A DNA stretch of 64,000 bases from assembly GCF_017742235.1 (NCBI RefSeq), contig NZ_JAGHKQ010000001.1, positions 310,001 through 374,000 of the forward strand. Direction: 5' to 3'. The notes under the pieces were generated by a model. It saw only the letters and a program-made list of their open reading frames with translations, did no database searches and was not told where the DNA came from. Below are positions 42,565 to 51,353 of this stretch, in pieces. Origin of the DNA: Bacillus sp. 165. Lineage in GTDB: Bacteria; Bacillota; Bacilli; Bacillales; Bacillaceae_G. Position 1 is the stretch's first letter; every line of letters begins with the position of its first letter. The position numbers were made by a program, and so were the translations under genes.

Positions 42565-43905
42565 TTAGCCGATAATTAATTTCTCTTTTGGATAACGATA
42601 TCGTTTCGCTTTTTCCCTTCCTCCTATTAAATATAGCAATGTTACTAATCCCACTCGTCCGATAAACATTAGTATCATAATAACAATTTTTCCCATTGTA
42701 CTCAATTCAGGTGTGATACCGAGCGATAAGCCAGTTGTTCCGAACGCAGAACAGACTTCAAACACAATGTCTATAAGAGGAAACGATTCTGTAATTGTGA
42801 GTACCATAATGGAGACAAAACAAAGGCTAACACCAAGCATCGCTACTGCCGTCGCTTTAGTAATATCTTCTGTATACAATTCTCTTCCAAAAATACTGAT
42901 TGTTTTGTGCCCCTTTGCATAGTAATACACATTTAAAATAGTTAATGCAAATGTAGTCGTTCGAATCCCCCCCCCTACTGAACTAGGAGATGCGCCAATA
43001 AACATAAGCAATCCTATCAATAAAAGTGTTGGTTCTGTCAATTGACTTACATCCATCGTCGTCAATCCTGCACTTTTTGTTGTAACCGATTGAAAGAGCG
43101 CATAGAACATAGTTTCATGCCAGGTTATGTTTTTAAAAAAATGGTTCCATTCCAATAACAAAATCATAATTGTACCAAATATAATCAAAATAAAAAAAAT
43201 GGAGGTGGTCAATTTTGTAAATAAAGAAAAGCGATATGACCTTTTTTTACTATTCACAAAATAATTTTTCACTTCAATTAACACAGGGAATCCGATAGAG
43301 CCAAGAACGATTAAAATCATTGTAACAATTTGAACAAAATAGTCCTTATGATATGGAGCTAAGGAAGTTCCTGTTATATCAAATCCTGCATTGGTAGTGG
43401 CGCTGACTGCAGCAAAAAAACCATGCAAGTATGCTTCCTCTGGAGTTGGAAAATATGCTAAAAACCGTGTTCCCAGTACAATAGTCCCAATCACTTCAAT
43501 TGTTAAGACAATGATGAGAATATGTATAATAAGATTAACAATACCCGATACACTGTATTGATTTTGGTCTGTCATAATGAGACGGCGCTGCTGAAAACTA
43601 ATTTTCCGTCCCATTACAATCCAAATAAAAGTTCCGAGTGCCATCACCCCTACTCCCCCCAGCTGTAAAACTAGAGCAAGAACAACGATTCCTAGTTCAT
43701 TGAACGTATCTGCTGTAGACACTACCGTTAATCCTGTAACACTGACAGCACTAACTGCGGTAAATAAAACATCAATGAAATTCCATTCCACCCCTTCTTT
43801 ATGTACAAACGGGAGGCTTAGCAGGACAAATGCTATTATTGTGGCTATAATATAAAACACCACAATCATCTGAGCAGGAGTCAGCGATTTACTTTTAAAT
43901 TTCAC
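42565..43905 (-). CDS. KtrB/KtrD-type K+ transporter membrane subunit (TrkH family), copy 1
   Basis: 446 aa from a GTG preceded by AGGTGATT. Four M1-P-M2 repeats with selectivity-filter motifs such as VSVTGLTVV, TNAGFDI, KSAGLTT and GTTGLSLG. Ktr channels take up K+ with Na+ when bound to the cytosolic RCK subunit KtrA or KtrC. No ktrA/ktrC gene is adjacent, so this resembles the stand-alone KtrD arrangement. A second copy of equal length lies at 51354. No c-di-AMP riboswitch is seen upstream. Confidence 0.88.
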   Translation of the reverse strand: MKFKSKSLTPAQMIVVFYIIATIIAFVLLSLPFVHKEGVEWNFIDVLFTAVSAVSVTGLTVVSTADTFNELGIVVLALVLQLGGVGVMALGTFIWIVMGRKISFQQRRLIMTDQNQYSVSGIVNLIIHILIIVLTIEVIGTIVLGTRFLAYFPTPEEAYLHGFFAAVSATTNAGFDITGTSLAPYHKDYFVQIVTMILIVLGSIGFPVLIEVKNYFVNSKKRSYRFSLFTKLTTSIFFILIIFGTIMILLLEWNHFFKNITWHETMFYALFQSVTTKSAGLTTMDVSQLTEPTLLLIGLLMFIGASPSSVGGGIRTTTFALTILNVYYYAKGHKTISIFGRELYTEDITKATAVAMLGVSLCFVSIMVLTITESFPLIDIVFEVCSAFGTTGLSLGITPELSTMGKIVIMILMFIGRVGLVTLLYLIGGREKAKRYRYPKEKLIIG

Positions 43906-43976
43906 ATAATCACCTAATTTTTATATGTATATAATTGTTATAACAAAAATATAAAAACAGTTCCACTCTCACCTCC

Positions 43977-45176
43977 CTAGCTCTTTCGATTCAAGATGGC
44001 TAAGTTCTTGCTTATTCCTTTTGTAAAGAGCTCTTTAAATATTTCTGCAAATATCATGCTATACACAGTGCCGTTCCCGCCGTATCCTAATGCAAAGTAG
44101 CAATTTGGCATATCCGGATATTCTGTTAAAAGCGGCATACCGTCATGCGTACTTCCAAACGTCGCTCCCCAATAATACTCTGCCTGTAAATTGTATTTTG
44201 GAAACATCTTTTTCAGTTCTGCAAGCAGTAAGTCTCGTTTATGTAAAATATGCTTATCTCGATACTCATCTAATATAGTAAACTCATCCAAGCCTCCCAT
44301 TATAATACGTCCATCTACATATGTCCTGCAATATAAATACGGTCTTGCCGTTTCCCAAATAAGAGACTGTTCAAACCATCCTTCAAAATGAGGTATAGGG
44401 TTCGTTACGATCGCATAAGAACTTGTAAGAACAGCATTTTTGTCCGCTTTGTGTGTCTGCGCCTCGTATCCTGTGGCTATTATCGCCTTTTTAGCCGTAA
44501 TTCTTCGTTTGTTGTTCGTAAAGAAATGAATTTCTTCCCTATTATACGCATGTCCAACAATTTCAGTATGTGCATAAATACGAATCCCTCTTTCCAAAGC
44601 TTTATCTAGTAAAGCAAGTGACAAGCGTACTGGGTTCACCTCTGCATCTCCTTTTGTGTAGAGTGCTGCAGGCTTAGAAAAAGGATACCGCTTTTCAATA
44701 TCGGTTTGTGTAAAAAACTCTACAGGAAAACCATGCTTTTTTAAAATTTCATACTCTTTTTTCAACATATTAACATCGTTCTCTTCACTCGCGAAATATA
44801 AGCTTCCTCTCCGTATAAAATACGGATCAATATTCAAGGATGGTACAATCTCATCTAATGTATTCAATGCTTCATAGCATAATTGATAAAAACGGACGCC
44901 CTTTTCCTCACCAAACGAATGAATAAATGAAGTTAGTGTTTTATCATTGGAAAATTGCAGCAATCCTGTATTTGCGCTTGTACTGCCATGTGCAGCCTTT
45001 CTTTTATCCACCACTACCACATCCATACCAGTTTGGGAGAGCATATATGCTATGTGGGCTCCTGTTTCTCCGCCTCCTATAATTAAAACATCGCACATAA
45101 TATCTTCTTCTAACATTGGAAATGATGGAGCTTCTATCGTTTGTGGCCAAAATAGTTTCCCGCTTTTTAAGTTCAT
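43977..45176 (-). CDS. FAD-dependent oxidoreductase (DAO family)
   Basis: 399 aa with the ADP-binding motif VLIIGGGETGAHIAYMLSQ (residues 30-48), then AAHGSTSANTGLLQFSND, as in DadA/glycine-oxidase-like enzymes. A second conserved region lies near the C-terminus (YWGATFGSTHDGMPLL, YFALGYGGNGTVYSM). It oxidises an amine substrate and reduces FAD. RBS GAGGAGGG. It is probably monocistronic, and its substrate is unknown. Confidence 0.87.
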   Translation of the reverse strand: MNLKSGKLFWPQTIEAPSFPMLEEDIMCDVLIIGGGETGAHIAYMLSQTGMDVVVVDKRKAAHGSTSANTGLLQFSNDKTLTSFIHSFGEEKGVRFYQLCYEALNTLDEIVPSLNIDPYFIRRGSLYFASEENDVNMLKKEYEILKKHGFPVEFFTQTDIEKRYPFSKPAALYTKGDAEVNPVRLSLALLDKALERGIRIYAHTEIVGHAYNREEIHFFTNNKRRITAKKAIIATGYEAQTHKADKNAVLTSSYAIVTNPIPHFEGWFEQSLIWETARPYLYCRTYVDGRIIMGGLDEFTILDEYRDKHILHKRDLLLAELKKMFPKYNLQAEYYWGATFGSTHDGMPLLTEYPDMPNCYFALGYGGNGTVYSMIFAEIFKELFTKGISKNLAILNRKS

Positions 45177-45299
45177 TCACATACCCTCCTCTTATCGGTT
45201 CTAATTTAGTATGTGTTATTTTTTTAATTGTTCATTCACATTTCTTAACCTTAAGCATTCAGTATACAATATCATTTTTAATTCGATGCTTCCAATAAA

Positions 45300-45344
45300 A
45301 ACAGCCTGTTTATGAACCTTCTCTAGGTTCGTAAACAGGCTGTT
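45300..45344 (-). terminator. Terminator of the phaRBC operon
   Basis: A 19-bp stem (ACAGCCTGTTTA...TAAACAGGCTGT, one mismatch) with a 5-base loop and T-run on the minus strand, 20 bp after the phaC stop. Confidence 0.85.
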
Positions 45345-45363
45345 ATCATTCGTTATCACTGAC

Positions 45364-46449
45364 TTACTTTGAACGCTTCTCGAGCCATTCTCCAATAGTT
45401 GGATATGTTTGTTTGACTGCAGTCGGGCCATATACAACTGACATATGTCCTGTAGAAAGACAAACATATTCTTTATCTTTGCTAGAGATATGATCAAGTA
45501 ACGCTTCTACTTGACAAGGCATAGCTATATGATCACGTGATGCAGAAATATTTAAAACATTCGCTTTAATATTTTCTAGCTTCACTTGCTGTCCGCGAAT
45601 AACAAGCTCTCCTTTTACAAGCTTATTATTTTGATAAAACTCGCGGATCCATTGTCGATAGGACGCTCCAGGAAATGGAATACCGTCTGTTACCCATTTT
45701 TGTACCAGTTTCCAGCTTTCTACAAAACGCTGGTTATCAGAGCGATCCAGCAAGGTTACATAAGGTCCTACAAAATTGGTAATTGGCTTGAGCATTTTGT
45801 TCCCAAAATCAATCATTTCTGGAGGAATATTGCCAAGAGTATCTACCGCTTTATCCAAATTAAAATACTTCTCATCCAATACTACACCATATAATCCTGT
45901 GTCTGAAAAATCAAATGGACTTGTCATAAACACTAGGTTACGAATCGGCATATGAGGATGCAGTGCCGCATAAATAGAGGTTAACGTTCCGCCCATACAA
46001 TACCCCAATAAGGAAATTTCATCTGCTTTAGACGTACGCAACACCTTTTTAACTGCTTTAGAAATATAATCCATAACAAAATCATCAAACGTTAAGTCAC
46101 GATCTTCTGGTCCGAATGTTCCCCAGTCAAGCATATATACGTCAAAGCCTTTATTTACTAAGTACTCAACCAAACTGTTTCCAGGTGTTAAGTCCATAAT
46201 ATAGGGCTTATTAATTAATGCATAAATTAAAAGAATAGGTACCGGATGGGTTTTTTCCTGTGTAGAAACGTAACGGTACAGTTTTGTTTTATTTTTTGTC
46301 CAAACAACTTCCTTAGGTGTTAGCCCAACTTGAGGCTCAGGCTCGCGTAGCAAAATTTCACTCGCACGCTTAAAGCGTTTGTAAGCGTTCTTATATTCTT
46401 CCGGATAATAATCTAACTGCTTTTCCCATTCTGTCATTACAGTTGCCAT
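45364..46449 (-). CDS. phaC: Class IV poly(3-hydroxyalkanoate) synthase, catalytic subunit PhaC
   Basis: 361 aa from the ATG at 46449, chosen because AAAGGGG lies 9 bases upstream. The lipase-like box with the catalytic cysteine is LLGYCMGGT (near residue 150). The catalytic Asp is probably in ASRDHIAMP and the His in STGHMSVVYG. It polymerises (R)-3-hydroxyacyl-CoA on the granule surface and needs PhaR. It is the last gene of phaR-phaB-phaC. Confidence 0.96.
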   Translation of the reverse strand: MATVMTEWEKQLDYYPEEYKNAYKRFKRASEILLREPEPQVGLTPKEVVWTKNKTKLYRYVSTQEKTHPVPILLIYALINKPYIMDLTPGNSLVEYLVNKGFDVYMLDWGTFGPEDRDLTFDDFVMDYISKAVKKVLRTSKADEISLLGYCMGGTLTSIYAALHPHMPIRNLVFMTSPFDFSDTGLYGVVLDEKYFNLDKAVDTLGNIPPEMIDFGNKMLKPITNFVGPYVTLLDRSDNQRFVESWKLVQKWVTDGIPFPGASYRQWIREFYQNNKLVKGELVIRGQQVKLENIKANVLNISASRDHIAMPCQVEALLDHISSKDKEYVCLSTGHMSVVYGPTAVKQTYPTIGEWLEKRSK

Positions 46450-46513
46450 ATTTCTCATCCCCTTTACTGAAAATACATATATTGAAATCCTCACATAAAA
46501 AACCTTTATCCTT

Positions 46514-46569
46514 GAAAAAAGAAGTGCATCCTCTCATTCAAATCAAAGCATAACAGAGATGCACTTCTT
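46514..46569 (-). terminator. Intercistronic hairpin between phaB and phaC
   Basis: AAGAAGTGCATC (46519-46530) pairs with GATGCACTTCTT (46558-46569) across a 27-base loop. On the minus strand it is followed by a T-run. It looks like a partial terminator that would lower phaC expression compared with phaB. Confidence 0.65.
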
Positions 46570-46574
46570 GAGTA

Positions 46575-47318
46575 TTACATGTATAATCCGCCGTTAATGT
46601 TCAATTGCTGTCCTGTAATATATTCTCCGTCACGGCATAGGTATAGAACACCACGCGCGATTTCATCTGGCTGACCAAAGCGCTTCTTTGGAATTTTTGC
46701 AACGATTTGTTCACGAACCTGCTCTGGTACTTCTGCTACCATTTCTGTAGCAATAAATCCAGGGCAAATCGCGTTAACGGTTACATTTGTTCTTGCAAGC
46801 TCAAGTGCCAATGACTTTGTAAAACCAATCATACCAGCTTTTGCTGCAGAATAATTTGTTTGTCCAAAACCGCCAGCCTGACCAATAATGGAAGAGATAT
46901 TGATGATTCTTCCATTATCAGATTCTAAAAGAGGCTGTAAGGAAGCTGTTGTTGTGTTATACACACTGCTTAAGTTTACATCGATAACGCGATCCCAATC
47001 TTCACGGTTTAGCTTTTTAAATGTACGATCTCTCGTAATCCCAGCATTATTTACAAGGATATCAAGCTTACCAAAGCGTTGCACAGTTTCTTCCACTAGA
47101 CGTTGCGCATCTTCAACTTTGGAAACATCGGCTTGGCACATATGAACTTCACAGCCTTCTGCTGTTAATTTATTAACCAAAGTTTCCGCTGCATCTTTGC
47201 TGCTGTTATAGTTAATAACAACTTTTACGCCCTCTTTTGCTAAAGCTGTTGTAATTGCTTCTCCAATTCCTTTCGCTCCACCTGTTACAATCGCTACTCT
47301 GCCTTCTAAATGAACCAT
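46575..47318 (-). CDS. phaB: Acetoacetyl-CoA reductase PhaB
   Basis: 247 aa SDR. TGGAKGIG (cofactor loop, residues 12-19), NNAGITRD, the catalytic Ser in INISSIIG and YSAAKAGMIGF (catalytic Tyr/Lys) are all present. It reduces acetoacetyl-CoA to (R)-3-hydroxybutyryl-CoA with NADPH. RBS GAGGGGGATAAAG precedes the ATG. It lies between phaR and phaC. Confidence 0.95.
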   Translation of the reverse strand: MVHLEGRVAIVTGGAKGIGEAITTALAKEGVKVVINYNSSKDAAETLVNKLTAEGCEVHMCQADVSKVEDAQRLVEETVQRFGKLDILVNNAGITRDRTFKKLNREDWDRVIDVNLSSVYNTTTASLQPLLESDNGRIINISSIIGQAGGFGQTNYSAAKAGMIGFTKSLALELARTNVTVNAICPGFIATEMVAEVPEQVREQIVAKIPKKRFGQPDEIARGVLYLCRDGEYITGQQLNINGGLYM

Positions 47319-47369
47319 TACTTTATCCCCCTCAATGTTGTATGCTGAACGTCTATAGAATCAAAAAGC

Positions 47370-47828
47370 TTACCGCTTTGACTCTCCCTTTTGACTATGT
47401 AATGCGGTTAACAATGTATGCTGTTTTTCAAGGTGCTCTAAAATTTTATCCACTTTGCTTTCAAGAGCACGAATATCGCTTTTCATTTTAGTTATGTCGC
47501 GTTTCACTGTAGGAGACTGTTCGAGAATATCTACTTTCTCTTCCAGGAACTCTTCAATGCCGTCAACCTTGTTTTCAAGATTAACAACAAGAGAAGCCAC
47601 TCGAGCGATATCGTCTTGCGTCGGCATATTCACTTTTTCTAAATAATTCTTCGTTACATCGTTAAGCATTTTTTGCTGAAATAAATTCATGTCTAAAATG
47701 CTGCCCATCCAAGCAGAATACTCTTCAGTCTGCAACGTTTCATTCAATGTTTTGCCCCAAAATTTTTCTGTTTGGTCGTATGCATCCTTCCACGCTTTCA
47801 ACGGATCAAACGCTTTTTGATCGATCAT
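47370..47828 (-). CDS. phaR: PHA synthase accessory subunit PhaR
   Basis: 152 aa from the ATG at 47828 (GGGGTG upstream). Sequence FDPLKAWKDAYDQTEKFWGK then LNETLQTEEYSAWMGSILD is typical of Bacillus PhaR. A coiled coil occupies residues 85-140. PhaR joins PhaC to form the active class IV synthase. First gene of the minus-strand operon, divergent from phaQ. Confidence 0.95.
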   Translation of the reverse strand: MIDQKAFDPLKAWKDAYDQTEKFWGKTLNETLQTEEYSAWMGSILDMNLFQQKMLNDVTKNYLEKVNMPTQDDIARVASLVVNLENKVDGIEEFLEEKVDILEQSPTVKRDITKMKSDIRALESKVDKILEHLEKQHTLLTALHSQKGESKR

Positions 47829-47947
47829 TTCGCCTACACCCCTTTGATTTCTTTTTTTGAAAAACATTTCAATCTATTCATTATTTTCTAACATTTATTA
47901 AAATCAAGCAAGAGGGAAAAAATATTTTATATTTTCTAACAATTCAA

Positions 47948-47980
47948 TTGACATCTAAAACAGATAGGTGTAAATTACAC
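47948..47980 (+). promoter_or_regulatory. phaQ promoter with overlapping palindrome (candidate PhaQ operator)
   Basis: TTGACA (47948-47953) and TAAATT (47971-47976) lie 17 bp apart, a sigma-A-type promoter. The perfect inverted repeat GTGTAA-A-TTACAC (47968-47980) covers the -10 box, where PhaQ, a PadR-type repressor, could bind. PhaQ autoregulation is known in relatives; this site is inferred. Confidence 0.6.
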
Positions 47981-48032
47981 ATATAAGAAAAAGTTACCAA
48001 ATTTGCAATGAATCATGAGAGGATGAACTATC

Positions 48033-48455
48033 ATGATAGAAAATCACTCTAGACAAAACGAACTAGAAAAACAACTGAATGTCATGCCAAAAAACTTCTT
48101 AGTTCCTTTTCTTCTTCTTTGTTTGAAAGATTGGAGCCTTCACGGTTATAAGCTCATTCAAATGTTGATGGATATGGGATTTTCCTCTATCGATCAAGGT
48201 AATGTATACCGTACACTCCGCAAGCTTGAAAAAGAAAACTTAATTTCTTCTAAATGGGATACAAGCGAAGGCGGCCCTGCAAAACGTATTTATTCCCTAA
48301 CAGAGTACGGAGAGAGCTATTTGAAGACATGCGCGTATTCTTTTGCACAGTATCAAAACATGCTGGGAACCTTTTTTAACCTTTATACCAGCGCATTTTT
48401 CCCATTTATGCAGACAAAAGAGAAAAATGAAACAAAAGGTGATTCTGCAGACTAA
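48033..48455 (+). CDS. phaQ: PHB-responsive repressor PhaQ (PadR family)
   Basis: 140 aa. The winged helix is typical of PadR: FLVPFLLLCLKDWSLHGYK, QGNVYRTLRKLEKENLIS and AKRIYSLTEYGESYL. In Bacillus PhaQ represses phaQP and is released by polyhydroxybutyrate, which lets the phasin build up with the granule. phaP follows 59 bp later without a terminator. Confidence 0.92.
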   Translation: MIENHSRQNELEKQLNVMPKNFLVPFLLLCLKDWSLHGYKLIQMLMDMGFSSIDQGNVYRTLRKLEKENLISSKWDTSEGGPAKRIYSLTEYGESYLKTCAYSFAQYQNMLGTFFNLYTSAFFPFMQTKEKNETKGDSAD

Positions 48456-48514
48456 CTGCATTCACAATAGCAACTAAAACCAAAGTCATTTTATTTCAAT
48501 TAGGAGGTTCCGTA

Positions 48515-49039
48515 ATGGAAAATAAACAATTCGAATTAACGAACACACTTTGGAAGCAATGGGCAAATTCATTCTCCGTGCTTTCTTCTACCGGCAAGCA
48601 AATGGAGCAAATCACGCTAAACACAATGAAACAGCAACAAGAAGCATGGAATAAAATGGCAGAAAGCATGGATATGATTGAACAGGAAATGACACAGCAC
48701 TTTTCTCAAATGACTTCTCAGTATGCTGACTATGTGAAACAAATTGCAGGCAACCAGTTAGGAGCTCAAATTGATGAGTGGCAACACAAATGGAATGAGC
48801 TTACATCTCAGTTACAACAAGTGACAACTGCACCTGTAAAGTCTTCTTTCTCTGTACTTTCCCAAACAAGCGCACAATTAGAAGAAACAATGAAGCAATT
48901 TTCAGTGCAAAGTCAATTACACCGTGAAGATGTCCAAAAGCAAATGGAATCTTTTTTACAAGAAGTGCAAGCAGTACAGACTGATTTAACAAAGAAATTT
49001 GAGGAACACACAAAAAACCTTTTTACTCCGATAAAATAA
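48515..49039 (+). CDS. phaP: Phasin PhaP
   Basis: 174 aa, Gln/Glu/Met-rich and helical, with coiled-coil segments (QMEQITLNTMKQQQEAWNKM, KMAESMDMIEQEMTQHF, QTDLTKKFEEHTKNL). It coats PHA granules and controls their size. Strong RBS (AGGAGGTTCCGTA). It follows phaQ, as in B. megaterium and B. cereus. Confidence 0.93.
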   Translation: MENKQFELTNTLWKQWANSFSVLSSTGKQMEQITLNTMKQQQEAWNKMAESMDMIEQEMTQHFSQMTSQYADYVKQIAGNQLGAQIDEWQHKWNELTSQLQQVTTAPVKSSFSVLSQTSAQLEETMKQFSVQSQLHREDVQKQMESFLQEVQAVQTDLTKKFEEHTKNLFTPIK

Positions 49040-49128
49040 TAACCATTATCACCAGTGACTATCGTCTCTTTCTACCTGCATTCACATCCTTGTCTTTTTT
49101 GTTCGGCGGTAGAAAAAAGGAGGATGGA

Positions 49129-49572
49129 ATGAATATTTTTAAGAAAGCGGAACTTGTCCCTGAGCTTACGTATAATCAAATTCATATTGGCGATCAAGCA
49201 TTCATCACAAAAACCGTTACAGACGAGGATATTCGCACGTTTGCCCAACTGACCGGTGATGTAAACCCAATACACTTATTGGATGATTTCGCTGAAAACT
49301 CAATGTTTGGAGAACGAATCGCTCATGGTATGCTTGTAGCCGGTTTTATTTCTACTGTATTAGGTACAAAACTTCCAGGAAAAAATACCATTTACTTATC
49401 ACAAAACGTCGCTTTTAAAGCACCTGTTAAAATTGGTGATACATTAAAAGTCCTCGTTGAAGTAATCCAAAAACGTGATGATAAAAAAATAATTACATTG
49501 CAAACCAATGTATACAATCAGTTTGATAAGCTTGTAGTAGAAGGAACTGCAGCCATTATGAAAAAGGAGTAG
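49129..49572 (+). CDS. phaJ: (R)-specific enoyl-CoA hydratase PhaJ (MaoC-like)
   Basis: 147 aa from the ATG at 49129, chosen for GGAGG 5 bases upstream. The hot-dog hydratase 2 motif is LTGDVNPIHLLDDFA (catalytic Asp/His), then ERIAHGMLVAGFIS. It hydrates enoyl-CoA from fatty-acid oxidation to (R)-3-hydroxyacyl-CoA for PHA synthesis. Its position after phaP supports this. Confidence 0.9.
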   Translation: MNIFKKAELVPELTYNQIHIGDQAFITKTVTDEDIRTFAQLTGDVNPIHLLDDFAENSMFGERIAHGMLVAGFISTVLGTKLPGKNTIYLSQNVAFKAPVKIGDTLKVLVEVIQKRDDKKIITLQTNVYNQFDKLVVEGTAAIMKKE

Positions 49573-49592
49573 CGATATGCTACTCCTTTTTC
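49561..49592 (+). terminator. Terminator of phaQ-phaP-phaJ
   Basis: A 13-bp perfect stem (AAAAAGGAGTAGC) overlaps the phaJ stop, followed by T residues. Confidence 0.85.
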
Positions 49593-49701
49593 ATCCAATA
49601 ACTGCTAGCCTCCCCTTTTACTTCCGAGTATGCACATGGTGGAAAAAGAAACAATAAAAATACCAGCATCAAGCTGGAACCACCAAAGGAGATGAATTAT
49701 A

Positions 49702-49890
49702 ATGGCTAGAACAAATAAATTACTCGTGCCTGGCGTAGAACAAGCGCTGGATCAATTTAAATATGAAATTGCAAGTGAATTTGGTGTAAGCCTCGGATCT
49801 GATACAGTTGCTCGCGCAAATGGTTCTGTAGGGGGCGAAGTGACAAAACGTTTAGTGGCAATGGCGCAATCTCAGCTTAATGGAAAATAA
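49702..49890 (+). CDS. Alpha/beta-type small acid-soluble spore protein
   Basis: 62 aa. The GPR protease site (EIASEFGV) and the DNA-binding motif [16 protein letters not shown] are those of alpha/beta SASPs. They coat spore DNA and protect it against UV and oxidation. Expression in the forespore (sigma-G) is expected for the family. RBS AAAGGAGA. Proof that the organism forms spores. Confidence 0.96.
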   Translation: MARTNKLLVPGVEQALDQFKYEIASEFGVSLGSDTVARANGSVGGEVTKRLVAMAQSQLNGK

Positions 49891-49911
49891 TTCGAATATA
49901 TATGGATGATT

Positions 49912-49934
49912 ACCGAGCGTTTGCTCGGTTTTTT
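49912..49934 (+). terminator. Terminator of the SASP gene
   Basis: ACCGAGC pairs with GCTCGGT, followed by six T. Confidence 0.85.
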
Positions 49935-50032
49935 CCTGTTTCTCTGGAATAAAGAAGGATTTTTGTTTCTTGCTATCGTATTTTACTTGGACTACATAAT
50001 TCTTCAATTCCGTAAGACAAGGAGGAATAATT

Positions 50033-50737
50033 TTGAATACTGTATCTGCTGTTGTAGAACAAAAGCCTGAGTTTCAAACAGGATTAAAAGACGGAATTGG
50101 AATCGCTCTAGGGTACATCCCTATCGCATTAGCATTTGGATTATTATCCAAAACAACAGGATTAACCTTTTACGAAACAGTTGCCATGAGTGCTTTTGTA
50201 TTCGCAGGAGCCTCGCAATTTATGACATTAACGCTGCTTGCAAGCGGAGCTAGTGCACTCGAAATCATTTCAACAGTCTTTATTGTAAATATTAGACTAC
50301 TATTGATGACTACCTCTCTAAAGGAGAAGCTTGAACAGAGCACCTTTCTCCCAAAGGCTCTTGCTGCGTTCGGCCTTACAGACGAAACTTTTGCTGTTGC
50401 ATCTACCCGTCCAGAAACTCTCACCTACTCTTATGTGATTGGGCTAAATTCGATTGCCTACAGCAGTTGGGTTATTTGCTCTGGATTAGGTTTCTTTATC
50501 GTCAATGTATTGCCACATGTTGCACAAGAAAGTATGGGATTCGCACTATATGCCATGTTTATTGCTTTATTAGTACCTTGCCTTGTAGAACGCAAAACCA
50601 TTTATTTGTCATCTTGTGCCGCTCTAGCCAACAGCTTGCTTTCACAAGTACTGTCAACAGGTATCTCTATCTTCTTTTCCACACTTTTCGCTGCCGTTTT
50701 CATTGAATTCGTGTATACAGGAGAAAAAACATCATGA
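50033..50737 (+). CDS. azlC: AzlC family branched-chain amino acid exporter subunit
   Basis: 234 aa from a TTG that follows AGGAGG. Several membrane segments with the AzlC pattern: KDGIGIALGYIPIALAFG (residues 20-37), FAGASQFMTLTLLASGAS and GLTDETFAVAS. It forms a two-component exporter with AzlD. The stop overlaps the azlD start by four bases. Confidence 0.92.
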   Translation: MNTVSAVVEQKPEFQTGLKDGIGIALGYIPIALAFGLLSKTTGLTFYETVAMSAFVFAGASQFMTLTLLASGASALEIISTVFIVNIRLLLMTTSLKEKLEQSTFLPKALAAFGLTDETFAVASTRPETLTYSYVIGLNSIAYSSWVICSGLGFFIVNVLPHVAQESMGFALYAMFIALLVPCLVERKTIYLSSCAALANSLLSQVLSTGISIFFSTLFAAVFIEFVYTGEKTS

Positions 50738-51039
50738 CTATTTCGATACTGCTAATAATCTTAGGAATGGCTTTTGTTACCTTTGTTCCTAAACTTTTGC
50801 CTTTTATTTCAATAAACAATGAAAAGTTGTCACCAAAGGTAAAAGGCGTACTGAACAATATCCCATTTGCAATTCTTGGAGCACTTATTTTTCCAGGAGT
50901 ATTTACTGTGCATACAGACATATGGGTAGGAATTATCGGAACGGCTATTGCCTTTTTGTGTGCCTATTTACGCTTAAATGTTCTGATTGTTATGCTTTGT
51001 TCGATTGGCTCCATTGTATTATATTTAATAATCCCTTAA
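50734..51039 (+). CDS. azlD: AzlD family branched-chain amino acid exporter subunit
   Basis: 101 aa with three or four membrane segments; PKLLPFISI and LNNIPFAILGALIFPG are AzlD signatures. Co-translated with azlC. Together they probably export branched-chain amino acids or analogues. Confidence 0.92.
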   Translation: MTISILLIILGMAFVTFVPKLLPFISINNEKLSPKVKGVLNNIPFAILGALIFPGVFTVHTDIWVGIIGTAIAFLCAYLRLNVLIVMLCSIGSIVLYLIIP

Positions 51040-51067
51040 AGGAACGTGTGGTGATGCGTTCCTTTTT
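51038..51067 (+). terminator. Terminator of azlCD
   Basis: AAAGGAACG pairs with CGTTCCTTT around a 10-base loop. Confidence 0.8.
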
Positions 51068-51088
51068 ATAGTTCGGAGTATTTTACGG

Positions 51089-51268
51089 GTGGAAAAGGAA
51101 GCATTAACCTCTTTCATATGCAAAGCTCCTTATAAATGCACTCAAGCTTTGCAAGACTTACAAGAAACCGGGATTAGTTATCCTAATTTTAAGGATGTGA
51201 TTCCTATCATCGTCACATACTATCAACAGAATAAGCATAATAGGTCCAAACACATTTTTATTTCTTAA
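51089..51268 (+). CDS. Possible small ORF (59 aa)
   Basis: From a GTG at 51089 with GGAG upstream (loose spacing): EKEALTSFICKAPYKCTQAL, then QDLQETGISYPNFKDVIPII, ending in a basic tail. No family recognised. It might be a remnant of a larger gene. Confidence 0.3.
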   Translation: MEKEALTSFICKAPYKCTQALQDLQETGISYPNFKDVIPIIVTYYQQNKHNRSKHIFIS

Positions 51269-51353
51269 AAATCTTTACGTATAAAAACATAACCCTTTAT
51301 ACTAAAAAGATAAATTCTTCATAAAACTTCCTATGAGAAAGGTGCAAAGAGTT

